From positions 99,632,355 through 99,696,354 of the forward strand of contig CM043943.1 of NCBI GenBank assembly GCA_014529385.2: a stretch of DNA of 64,000 nucleotides, given 5' to 3'. Origin of the DNA: Adiantum capillus-veneris. Its lineage: Eukaryota; Streptophyta; Polypodiopsida; Polypodiales; Pteridaceae. Below, piece by piece: positions 54,397-64,000 of the stretch; the stretch's first letter is position 1; every line of letters begins with the position of its first letter. The translations under genes were made by a program, and so were the position numbers. The notes below the pieces were generated by a model. It was not told the origin of the DNA. It saw only the letters and a list, made by a program, of their open reading frames with translations, and did no database searches.

Positions 54397-55637
54397 ATGG
54401 AGGCTCCAGCTCCGCCACAGAGCCCGAAGCCCCCTCGCCCGACCCCGCTGAGCCCACCATTCGACTTGCTCTTTCACCGCCGGCAGAGCAAGCGAGCCTA
54501 GCCGCAGAGGTAGAGCGCTTGCAGGCGACGTCGGTCATCTGCAAGATTCTCGGCACCCGACCTAGCAGAGGAGAGCTGCGAGACCTTCTCAAGGCCCGCC
54601 TTCTCGCAGAGGTGGGCAAGATCTTGGATGTACAGATCCTCGGACGGGGTTACTATCAGATCGAGTTTGAGACCTCCGAGATGGCGGCCAAGGTCATAGC
54701 TATGAGTCCATTGGCCTTCCGAGCATCACGTGCCCACTTTCGACAGTGGCGACATGGTTTTGACCCGACTTCGGATGTTCTAGTGGAGGAGGCAGACATC
54801 CCCATCTCAGTCTGCTTTCCGGGTTTACGGAGGGAGTACCTACCACTTGTTTCCAGGATCGGCTCCGCCATCGGAACTGTCCTGGAGACACCTCGTACGG
54901 CAGCATCAGTAGCTGCCAAGGCGGCTGGCATCCCCTCAGTTCGAGTTTTGGTCAGAGATACCCACACGCTCCCGAAGGTCATCCTTCTGCCTCGGGTGAG
55001 TGGGAGTTGGTTTAGACAGAGTGTGGAGTACTCGGGCCTCCCGAACCAGTGCTTCATTTGCCGACAGATGGGCCACCTAGCGAAGGCCTGTCCACAGAGG
55101 AGGCCGCGACCTGCACCACAGCCTCAGCCCCAGCCTGCCAGGGCTAGGCCGCAGCCACAATCAGCGGCACAGCGCACAGATTCAGAGCCACCCTCCGAGC
55201 CTGGGGCTCCAGCGGAGGAGGGGTGGCAAGAGGCCCGTGGCCGCGTCGACGCCAGGGGCCACAGTGACAGCCTAGCACTCAGAGTGGCCCCCACGTGCCT
55301 ACTCAGCAGTAGTGGGTTCCCACGGGGAACCGCTTTGGTCCTCTTGAGCAGGAGTCCCCTACGCCAGCCTCCACCTCCGCTTCTCCCTCGACAGCCGCTT
55401 CCCCTTCAGAGTTTCCCTCCTCCTCCTCATTTTCCTCCCCCTCGCCTGCTCTCGTCGCCTCTCCACCTCGCCCCTCTTCCTCTGTCGCCCCATCCCACCC
55501 CTCTTCTACTCCGCTCCCCCCAGCTCCTTCTCCCCCCGCCCCCCCTCCTGCTCCAGTTCCACAGTCGACTCAGGAGACTGGTCCCTCTCCGGCGGCTAGG
55601 AGATCTCTTGGCAGCGCTTTTGCCACGAGTCGCCTAG
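54397..55637 (+). pseudogene. LINE2 ORF1 (DUF4283-like, zinc knuckle)
   Basis: The ancestral ATG (54397) is now out of frame because of a small indel near 54421 relative to LINE1. The body is open from before 54519 to 55637. It has the DUF4283-like start ([19 protein letters not shown]), [15 protein letters not shown], and the knuckle CFICRQMGHLAKAC at about 55050-55090 with all four ligands. A long Pro-rich tail, whose frame differs from LINE1, ends at 55637. It is likely a nucleic-acid chaperone for the LINE RNA while the element was active. Confidence 0.85.
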
Positions 55638-56304
55638 CGAGAGAGGGTCAGCCCTTCTTGCGGCCCCCTCTGCAGATTCAGACATCTTCCCTTGCAGCTA
55701 TCCCTCCTGGTCTGACGAGCATTGACATCCGACGCTGCTGGGACTTCTTCGACTACGGGTTCACTCGCTTTCTCGGTGATTCCGCAGCAGACCACGAGGC
55801 AGCTTGCTTCAGGGTCCATGCTTTGTTCCTAGCCACTAGGGGGACAGAGGCCTTGGACTCAGCAGTTGGTTTCTCCTTCCCCCTCTGTAGTAGGGCCGAG
55901 ACAGAGTGGTCCCTCGAGTCAGTGTTGGGATGGTTGCATACACAGGTTCTCGAGTTCTCTCATCACATGGGAGAACTTGGAGTTACAGATTTGCTGCAGA
56001 CTTTGTGGCCATTGGCCAAGTTTGCGGTGACACCCCCAGACACAACAGGATGTAGGCACATTGTGGTGTACTTCTTTGCGGATACGTAGTGTTTGCCTTG
56101 CTATGTATACATTCATGAGGACTCCTGGACAGAGGAGGTTGCTTTACCCACGGCTCGCTCTGCTTGGGCTTGGGCTTGGGCTTGGCACTCACTGCAGTCT
56201 CGCCTATCTAGAGGACGCTCGGATGCGGACTACTCCCCATCCAAGCCAGCCTCGAAGATAGCACGTCTTGTTGTTGCGGCACCATCTGTTCTCTCTCGCT
56301 CACC

Positions 56305-57024
56305 ATGAGGATCGTCTCATGGAACGTGCAAGGACTAGGTGGGCCCCAGTTTCAGCGACAGCGGGGCCGATTGCGTCAGGAGCTTCAGTGTTGCCTTGTG
56401 GGAGGAGAGATTGATCTCCTTATGCTTCAGGAGCACCATCTGTGTGAGAGCCGCATTTTGCGTGGACGATATGATACCTTTTGGTTAGCTGCTTTTTGAC
56501 CTGGAGGCATCCAGGGTGGGGTATGTATGACTATTGCGGATTCATTGCAGCAGGCCATTGTGGGCAGAGGGATTATTGTGCCAGGCAGGGCTCAGTGGAT
56601 TACTATGCAAGTTTAGGGTGGCCTTGTGGGCTTCATGAACATGTATGCGCCCAATGTGGCGAGTGCTCGTGCAGAGTTTTGGTCACAGATTGTTGAGTCT
56701 TCGCCGCAGGCCGACCATTGATGTGTAGGAGGGGACTTCAACATGACAGGATTGGAGGCAGCCATGCTACTGTGCATGGAATCGAGTTAGCAGCTTGGGC
56801 ATAGTTACCCGGAACGCGGAACGGGAACGGCAACGGGATCCCCGCGGAACGGGGGAACGGCTAGGGGTCCGGAACGGGAACGTCGCGGAACGGGAGGTAT
56901 AAAAAACACCCAAATAGTGCAATTTTTAGCTCCTTGTGTTTAAATACAAGGAGTATTAGAGTGCTTTCACTCTAATACTCACAAAAAACTCGTTTTGAAG
57001 ACCATTAACCCTTGCTATGACTAG

Positions 57025-57063
<39 letters not shown>

Positions 57064-60000
57064 TTTGAGAGAGTGGGAGGGAGAGGAAGAGAGCTTGAAG
57101 GCTTGAAGCCTTGAGCCTTGAGAGAGTGAGTCTTGAGAGGGAGAGATCTTGAGAGTGAGAGGGAGAGAGCTTGAGCCTTGAGGATTAGCTTGTGAAGAGA
57201 AAGGGGGAGGGGGGTGCATTTTATGAGTCCTTGAGGCCTTGCACACTTTCAAAAGAAGCCCAAACATTTACTTCAATTTTTTCAATTTTTGCCAAATTTG
57301 TTTGTAGCCGTTGGCCGTTCCAGGGGCATTCCGGAACGGTCCGGGGGCGTTTTGGAACGTTTCGGAACGGCCGTTCCGGTTTGCATTGGCCACCCGGAAC
57401 GTCAGACATTCCGGGACGTTCCGGAACGTTCGGGAAGGGAACTGCCCCCCGGAACGCCGGAACGGGGGCTAGGGGGCGTTCCCCGGTAACTATGAGCTTG
57501 GGAGAGGTTGTGTATGACTTTGAGGGTCTCGGATACATGGCAGCACTCTGGCTTTGTGAGGCCTCCAGCCAGTCTTGCCTTCTCTAGATCGGACCGCAGA
57601 GTCGGAGGAGTGAATCTATAGCGGATAGATCGCTTCTACACTAGTGACCACCTCAGTGACTTGGGGGGATCAGTGGGCATCTTGGTAGGGACATCCTTCT
57701 CGGACCATGCACCAATGATCCTCACAGTGGCAGACAGGCAGAGAAGTGGGAGCACGATGCTTCGCATCCCAGAGCAGGTCTTGTTGGACTCAGCACTCAG
57801 AGAGAGGGTAGAGGCTCTCTGGACAGAGGGCATGGACAACCAGGTTCCACCTACAGATAGAGTGGCCTTAGGCCTAGCTCAGCTGAGCCACTTTTTTCTT
57901 CAGGAGTCTCTGGTTCGCCGGGCTACAGGGAGAGAGGAGGAGCAGCGTCTCAGACGAGGCATTGCTTCACTACAGAGGATGCAGGAGGAGCATCCAGACA
58001 GTCCATGGTTGAAGGAGCAATTACAGCATGCTCGACAGGAGCTTGCTAGCACAAAGGAGATGCGTCATGAGTTTACCTTCAACCGACAGGCATCTCAATG
58101 GACTCAGGTGGGTGACAAAGTGACTGGGCCTCTTTTTAAGACAGTGGGACCTCGGCACTCGCATGCCAAGATCAATCAGTTGAGGAGACCCGATGGGTCA
58201 GTTGCTTGTGAGCACGAGGATATGCGTGCAGTTGCTACTGACTTTTACCGTGAGTTACTGTCAGTTGAACCCCAGTCACAGTGGCAGGATGCATGCAGGG
58301 AGCAGGTTTGGGCACAGATGCCTTGTCTTGTGACAGAGGAGATGCGCCAGAGGCTAGAGATGCCACTTCAGCTTGAGGAGCTGCACACGGCTCTTAGGGC
58401 CCTCCCTCATGGTAGCTGTCCAGGTGAGGATGGGTTGACTCCCAGCTTTTTCTTGGAGTACTGGGACTTGCTTGGCCCAGATCTTTGTAGTGCCTTTCAG
58501 TACATTTTGCACACAGGAGTGATGCCTGATAGCATGAGTGAGGGCCTAATCTACCTCATTCCAAAGGAGGGTGGCTCCTTGGATGAGATTCGACAGTGGC
58601 GTCCCATCACCATCGTCAACTCAGCCTACAAAATTCTTGCCAAGGCTCTGAGTTTGAGGATTCATCCACTTTTGGAGAGCCTTATACATGGGACTCAGAC
58701 AGGTTTTGTCAAGGAACGCAGTATCCTTGACAACATCTTCACTTTCTGGGAGGCTTCTGCCCTAGCACGGCTCCATGGGGAGGACCTTGTGATTCTTCTT
58801 CTCGATTTTGAGAAGGCATACGACAGAGTTGACTGGAACTTTCTAGAGGGCACTCTACGCAGGATGGGCTTCTCAGATGCTTGGATGAGAGGGGTGTCAG
58901 CTTTGTACAGACAGACTCACAGTCACGTGCTTTTGGCAGGAGGTAGAGGTGAGCGCATCATGCTCACACGCTCGGTCAGACAGGGTTGTCCTCTTGCCCC
59001 CTTTCTCTTTCTGTTCTATGTGGAGGCGATGAGCAGATTTTTGGTGTCACAAAAGGTTGGTCTGCGGGGCTTAGCACTCCCTATTCGGGGAGATGAGCTA
59101 CTGGACGCTAAGTTTGCCGATGACTCAGCCTTGTACTTAGAGGGCCAGGAGGCAAATCTGCACAGATGTGAGCAGGCTTTGGAGACCTTCTGTTGTGCAT
59201 CGGGCGCACTGATCAACTGGAGAAAGACATTGGCTTTCTCGGTTGGCAGTGCTCCTGTGCCAGATTGGATGCCAGGAGAGGGTTTCAGGTGGATTCCCCC
59301 AGGGACTGCAATTCGGTACTTGGGTTTTCAGGTTGGTCTGGACTTGTCCTCTGAGCAGCAGATTGCTCCTCTTCTCCTGTCCATCAGGAGAAAACTGTTA
59401 CATTGGAGCTCAGCAGGACTTTCGCTGGCTGGTAGAGTAGTAGTTGCCAACCAGGTGTTGTTGGCGATATGTGGTACATCACTTCTTGCTGGATCTTCTC
59501 GAGTTCTTGTATGAGCCAGGTACAGAGGCTGATCAGGAACATCCTTTGATCAGGTCGTGACACTCAGATTGCCCGAGCCAAGGTGGCTTGGTCGGTCATC
59601 ACACTTCCTTGTTCTCCGGGAGGGCTTGGGATCATTGATCCAGCACAACAGAGCAGAGCCCTTCTTCGGAAGTTCGTAGTCAGAGGACTTCTTCCAGGAG
59701 AGCAGCCCTAGAAGGAGTTCTTGCTGCAGAGGCTTCGTGCCAGGGTGCCTCAGTCAGGAGGCCCTTGGCAACCTTCGACCAGATGGATCTTTACAGAGTT
59801 GCGCCGAGTTGGTTTGAGCAGGAGACTGAAGGACTGCTTCGATGTGAGTTTGCTTCGATCTTGGGAGCTCTTACGGCGTGGCCTGGAGCAGAGACAACTG
59901 ACGTGCACGGAGGAGCGCCTACGGCAGCCCCTCGTCTGGAACACCATGGTTAGTACTCAAAGAGGCCACTTGGTTGGTAGTCGGCCTCATGTTTCTTGGG

Positions 60001-60619
60001 GTCCCATGGCAACAGGTCCAGCGAGCTCTCTAGGTGACTAGCTTGAGTTCACAGGTTTGTCAAAGGAGGTGCAGGGTCTACAACGCATGAGAGGGGTGCA
60101 GAGCATGTGTCAGGACATCTCAGAGTCAGTTCCAGCAGAGTGGCTCACACCTCTCAAGCCAGTAGCACCCCGGTGGATGGGAGCCTTCACACGACTGGAG
60201 GTTCTCATTTCAGTCAAGGCCTGCTCAGAGTTTGTCTCAGCCCTGTTCTTCGAGCAGGGTGGGGGACGACTACAGCATGTTGCAGTAGAGGCCATGCAGG
60301 TAGCAGAGTGCTGTTTTCAGAGGATCCGAGTAGTGGGCATCTGTGGGAGGACCTGCGTCATAGACCCTGACCCAGCAGTGCTTGAGACAGGACACTGGAG
60401 GCTATGGGCTTCGGAGTGTTGTCCACTGGCACGAGTACAGTGGGATCCTGGTGAGTGGCTATGGAGGGACCCCTTCTTTTCTGCAGACCACCCAGGAGTC
60501 CCGTTCTTTCAGTACACTGTTCGACTGGGACGTCATATACTAGCAGCACAGAGAGAGGCCCGCCCCGCTGCAGCACGCCATTGGCAGGAGGAGGGTCTCA
60601 CAGTCGAGTTCTTGGCAGA
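56305..60619 (+). pseudogene. LINE2 ORF2 (endonuclease, reverse transcriptase)
   Basis: It begins [13 protein letters not shown] at 56305 and keeps LMLQEHH, an endonuclease active-site segment. A TGA lies at about 56500, and a short deletion follows GGDFNM near 56745. The MITE at 56800-57494 splits the domain. After it, the endonuclease SDH motif is intact (FSDHAP, about 57700). The reverse transcriptase is open for 617 codons (57661-59514) with [27 protein letters not shown] and [10 protein letters not shown] one-base loss near 59467 shifts frame into the C-terminal region, which continues in pieces to the B2 LTR. The polymerase domain itself looks well preserved. Confidence 0.9.
56800..57494. 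mobile_element. hAT-like MITE inserted in LINE2
   Basis: This 695-bp element has inverted ends (CATAGTTACCCGG on the left, CCGGTAACTATG on the right) and a perfect 8-bp target duplication AGCTTGGG (56792-56799 and 57495-57502). The 8-bp duplication is the hAT hallmark. Both subterminal zones are packed with GGAACG / CGTTCC units, which are likely transposase-binding repeats. The middle holds a (GA)n tract, a perfect 13-bp hairpin (56951-56980) and no coding capacity. Comparison with LINE1 at 37015 shows the clean empty site. Confidence 0.9.
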
Positions 60620-62039
60620 TGTCACCGAGAGGTGTATTTTTCCTGTTGCCTTCCGTAAATAAGTACTAGATATTTTTATTTATTTTATTTTTACTTGTTT
60701 TCCCCGGAACCCTTGAAAAGGTGCAAGTGGACATTGCATGGCCAGTGTGAAACGGCTGCGGCCGAATAGGTTTCTCACAGCGGGAGTCTGGGTCGGTCAG
60801 TCTCGCACTGGTCGGGTCAGTTAGCACTGAAACGGCTGCGGCCGAATAGGTTTCTCACAGCGGGAGTCTGGGCCGGTCAGTCTCGCACTGGTCGGGCCAG
60901 TTAGCACTGAATTCTGATGAGTATGGAAGCCTGTGTGCGCCAAATGAAGTCTAGGCCACTCGAAAAGTCACTTATAACTTTATAAGTCAGTGGGAACTAG
61001 AGAATTAACTCAAAAGGGGCAAACTGGACACATGGCGGGTCCAGGCAGTTTTGCCACTTCCAGCATGAAGAGGGGGTGCCCAATTTGAGAGAGGAGGCTG
61101 ATTTTGAACACAAGTGACCTACAGTGTGTGTGTGAGTAGTGGGTGCAAGTCTACAGCTTTAATGGAAAGCTTGCCTTCTCCTCTCTCTCATGTAGCGCGA
61201 TGACTTGCTCTCGTGCATCTCTCTCTCCCCTTTGGCACATATGGTAATGCCCCACTAGTTGGGCTACTCGGTTGAACATGTACAGTTCTGGGGGTTTATG
61301 CGCGTTTGCCAAGGCAAGAGCCTTCTGAACAGGAACCGGATTAGCTAATTGCTAATCCCCCACACGTACGCACAGTTCCATCGCGAAAGATTGCGAGTTT
61401 GGAGAGTTTTCTCGCGTGAAAACTCGTCCAATTCACAGGGGAACTGTCCCATTGCGTGCGGGAGCCCTTGGGACATGCATAGGTGTGTTCGCTCCGCTAA
61501 AAACGATCCGAAACAACGAATTACAGCCTGCTGTGTTTTTCTGCAGGTTTAGGGTTTCGCACCTAAATTGCAAGGGAACCCCGGGGGAGCCTTGCGAGAG
61601 CCTTGGGATGCGTTCACAGGCTTTTGGGCACCTGGCAGTGAAAAACAGGGAATTACAGCCCGCTGAATTTCTGTGACAGCTCACTAGAAAGCTTCCAGAT
61701 AGCGAGGGAATCCGTCCTAGACAGGTGCTATTGACCTACAGGGGTTTTTGCGCCGTTATGCTGCCAAAATCAGGTCGAAAACCTGCGTTTTCAGCCCTCA
61801 CCAAGTTTGGACAGCTTTGTGAAAGCTTGTGCTAAGTGGTCTGATCGTCTACCTTAATTTGAATAAAGAAATACCGAAAGGGGCGCCAATCTTTGGGGCC
61901 TACAGGGTGTCGGTCTCGTGTGCGCAGTGACATTCTAGTCGCTGGACGCAACTGTGTTCTCTTCCCTTCTCAGTGCTCTGTGTAAAGTTAACAGGTGATT
62001 GAAATAGTACCGCCCTCTACGTTGTACAGGCCGGTTATA
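60620..62039 (+). repeat. 5' LTR of B2
   Basis: It starts TGTCACCGAG inside LINE2 and ends GGTTATA at 62039, followed at once by TGGTTCCATCGACGG as the primer-site candidate. It matches the B1 LTR across both of its segments. It contains an 80-bp tandem duplication at 60749-60908. Confidence 0.85.
60749..60908. repeat. 80-bp tandem duplication in the B2 LTR
   Basis: GAAACGGCTGCGGCCGAATAGG begins copies at 60749 and 60829, with only two or three differences between them. The B1 LTR has a single diverged version near 32400. Confidence 0.9.
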
Positions 62040-62124
62040 TGGTTCCATCGACGGGATAGTCACTTTTTCTTCAAAAAGTGCAGCGTGGATTGTTGTGGGT
62101 GAAAGCAACACAGAGCTTGTCGTT

Positions 62125-64000
62125 ATGGCAGAGAAGAGAGACCAAGTACCTGAAGAGGGATCTTCCTCACATGGCACGGAGAAAGTTCCTTCAACTCTTC
62201 AAGAAGAGAACAGGTTGTTTAGAACTCAACTGCGTTGCTGCATGGACATGTTTCAGCAGTTGGCTAACAACCCAAGGATGCAAGAGTTCTTACAGACTCC
62301 GACACAGGGTTTTCAACCTCCTACACAGGGCATGACTGAGCCGTTGCAGGAAAACGAGATTTCCAATGCGTAGAGGACTCATGATGCTCGAGGGAAAGCC
62401 CATGTGGTTGAGCAACTAGCGGTGTCCAATGATCCAAAGCAGCTTGCTTTAGCTGGACAGGAACCGTTTGTGAATGGTCAAGGGAGTAATGAACACGCTA
62501 TGCGTCAGACCCTTCCATTACCTAATACTTATCCTGGTTATTTTGGAGGTGGTTCAGTGTTTCAAGCTATGGCTGGACCTTCCACAGGTTATATGCCAGG
62601 GAATGAGTTCGGGACAATGCAAATAGGCATGGGTAACCCTATGTACACGAACATGGGTGTCCAACCAGGTTTTCAGGGTGCCTATGGCTAGTTTCGAGTG
62701 CCTGGAACACAATTTGGTATGGCTGGTTTTTCGCAGCCATACATACCAAATGCAGATACCACAGGTAAAACAGTTGATGCGAGTGCTGGAATGAACAATC
62801 ATGGAGCACCACTGTTACAGGCACCTGTTTATGATAATGTGGCTCCTTTGAGTCAGCTTAAGGATTACAAGGAAGGTAGGCAGGGAGTGAAGTTTGAAAC
62901 TTTCAGAGGAACTGAGGATCAATTGAAGGCTTTGACCTTCATACAGCAGTTCGATGCAGCTTATGCTGGAGGAAACTTCACGGAATCTTCAAAGATACGC
63001 AAGGCTGACACTTTCTTGAAAGGGAATGCGCTTAATGGTGGACCGCATTGTTGAACCGGGGTCAAGCCCCAACAACGTGGGTCCAATTCAAACAGCTTTT
63101 TGCGCCTGCATGGTTGACAAACACTTTTGAAGTGGATGTGATGACAGAATGGCACGAGTTGAATGTGCGAACTTGGAAGAGTACAATAAACAGTTTTGGG
63201 CCGCACTACTGCCAGTCACCTCTTACAGGTTTGTGCCATTGTCAGAACAAGTTGAGAAGTACTGTTGCGGATTGCCCAAGAAAATCAGGCACTACTGCAC
63301 AAAGACTACTGTCATGAATATGTTTCAGTTGATAGAGAATGCAAGAGTGGCCAGCAATCTCTCGAAGGGAGATTCCGATGGATTTAATAGCCACAAGAAA
63401 GGGTCCCAGGGCAAACAGTTTTCAGCCAAGGGCAATGTTGCAGCAAAGCCTTCTGAGCCTCCCACAAAGAAGCCCTCCACTGAAGAAGGTGATACGTACA
63501 AGAAGCAGTCTAAGTCTTCTTCGGGACGAGGACAAGGACAAAAGAGGCATTTTTCTGGCAAAACTTTTGAAGAATGGAAAGCTCTTAAGGAGGCCAAGAA
63601 ATGCTACATTTGTGAACAGGAAGGACATTTTGCAAATGAATGCCCACAGAAGAAGTCACAGGATAAGGATGACAAGTCGGACCATAAAGGGAAGAAGCCA
63701 AAGCCAAGTGCAGGACTTGTTCCAGATTTGGTTGGAGACCAGCCAAACATAGATGCCACAGAGCTGTGCAGAGCTTGGGGCAAAGTTAGAGACCAGACAG
63801 TGCTGGTTTTCTTTGATCCAGGAGCCCGTGCAAATTTGATATCACCAGAATTGGCATCAAAGTTGGGCATTCGTGCAGAGGAGATGGGTATGACTGGGGA
63901 AGCAAGTTTGGCATGCCCAGGTCATTCAGAGCCCGTTACTCCCATTTTGGGGAAGCTTCGTCTGCACATTCAGAGCTATGTGGATGCAGAAGAATTTCAT
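62125..64000 (+). pseudogene. B2 gag and protease start, broken
   Basis: From ATG 62125 (MAEKRDQVPEE) a Gln/Pro/Gly-rich gag N-terminus runs with TAG stops at about 62371 and 62690. A retrotransposon gag core follows (GVKFETFRGTEDQLKALTFI, then ADTFLKGNA). A one-base loss near 63030 shifts frame into WWTALLNRGQAPTTW, and a second slip occurs near 63175. The zinc knuckle CYICEQEGHFANEC at 63603-63644 is canonical. The protease region reads FFDPGARANLISPELASKLG near 63810, with DPG where DSG or DTG is usual. The window ends soon after. It is a decayed copy, but less broken than gypsy C. Confidence 0.85.

Larger units (their letters stand above)
53995..60619 (+). mobile_element. LINE2: second L1-like LINE copy, interrupted
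   Basis: It is a close relative of LINE1 with the same C-rich leader (including 33 C at 54025-54057), ORF1 and ORF2. A 695-bp hAT-like MITE interrupts the endonuclease region. The 3' end is cut at 60619 by the B2 LTR, so its tail and target duplication lie beyond the window. It keeps segments deleted from LINE1 (near 55870-55985 and 59750-60080). The exact 5' end is approximate, because no duplicate flank is visible. Confidence 0.9.
60620..64000 (+). mobile_element. B2: Ty3/gypsy-like element, right end outside window
   Basis: It is the same LTR family as B1, inserted into the C-terminal coding region of LINE2. Within the window it has the 5' LTR, a primer-site-like sequence, gag with a zinc knuckle, and the start of protease. 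Pol and the 3' LTR would lie to the right. Confidence 0.85.

Noticed and set aside
57192-57587. Plus-strand 131-codon frame across the MITE end
   Set aside because: It is created by GGAACG repeats and LINE2 flank, crosses the insertion boundary, and has no domain.

Overview
This window looks like nuclear DNA from a large, transposon-rich land-plant genome. The evidence is spliced genes with GT-AG introns, plant-type LTR retrotransposons, L1-like LINEs with DUF4283-type ORF1 proteins, a tRNA-Met-type primer binding site, and many long microsatellites. Nothing is bacterial. A fern or another large-genome lineage would fit, but I cannot fix the species from sequence alone.

Only one host gene is clearly readable: the C-terminal half of an M3-family zinc oligopeptidase (thimet oligopeptidase / oligopeptidase A type) on the minus strand. 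I can place nine exons between 52401 and 31126. They join in frame without a stop and carry HEFGH. The 5' exons lie to the right of the window, and the final short exon was not found. The intron between exons 51315-51460 and 31891-32008 is 19.3 kb long, and about 18.3 kb of it is one nested transposon stack.

The stack can be dated by its breakpoints. A Ty3/gypsy-like element, B1 (32280-50558, TSD TCAGC), entered an intron of about 1 kb. Element A (32712-43337), a gag-only LTR element, then entered the 5' LTR of B1. An L1-like LINE, LINE1 (34353-40651, 17-bp TSD), then entered the internal region of A. An antisense chromodomain gypsy element, C (about 44.3-50.4 kb), fills the rest of B1. A second LINE copy (LINE2, about 54.0-60.6 kb) lies in or beyond the next intron. 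It is interrupted by a 695-bp hAT-like MITE (8-bp TSD) and then by a second B-family gypsy element (B2) that runs off the right edge inside its protease domain.

The left 31 kb is older repeat debris. It runs as follows: a degraded spliced gene of unknown family (52-2049); GT/CA-rich DNA; a decayed MULE-type transposase region (3.4-7.1 kb); a decayed Ty1/copia element (about 8.3-18.3 kb) split by a 6.3-kb gag-only LTR element (11083-17416, TSD TTCTT) and by two related MITE-like insertions; a diverged minisatellite (19.2-20.1 kb); a gypsy RNase H-integrase scrap (22.0-22.7 kb); a LINE ORF1 scrap (25.6-27.0 kb); LTR-like pieces; and two LINE 3' ends arranged tail to tail (29.3-30.8 kb).

Apart from the peptidase, nearly every coding stretch carries stops or frameshifts. 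The most interesting features are the gene-with-giant-intron architecture, the dated nesting, and several apparently non-autonomous families (element A, the 11-17 kb element and the MITEs) that may not have been described.
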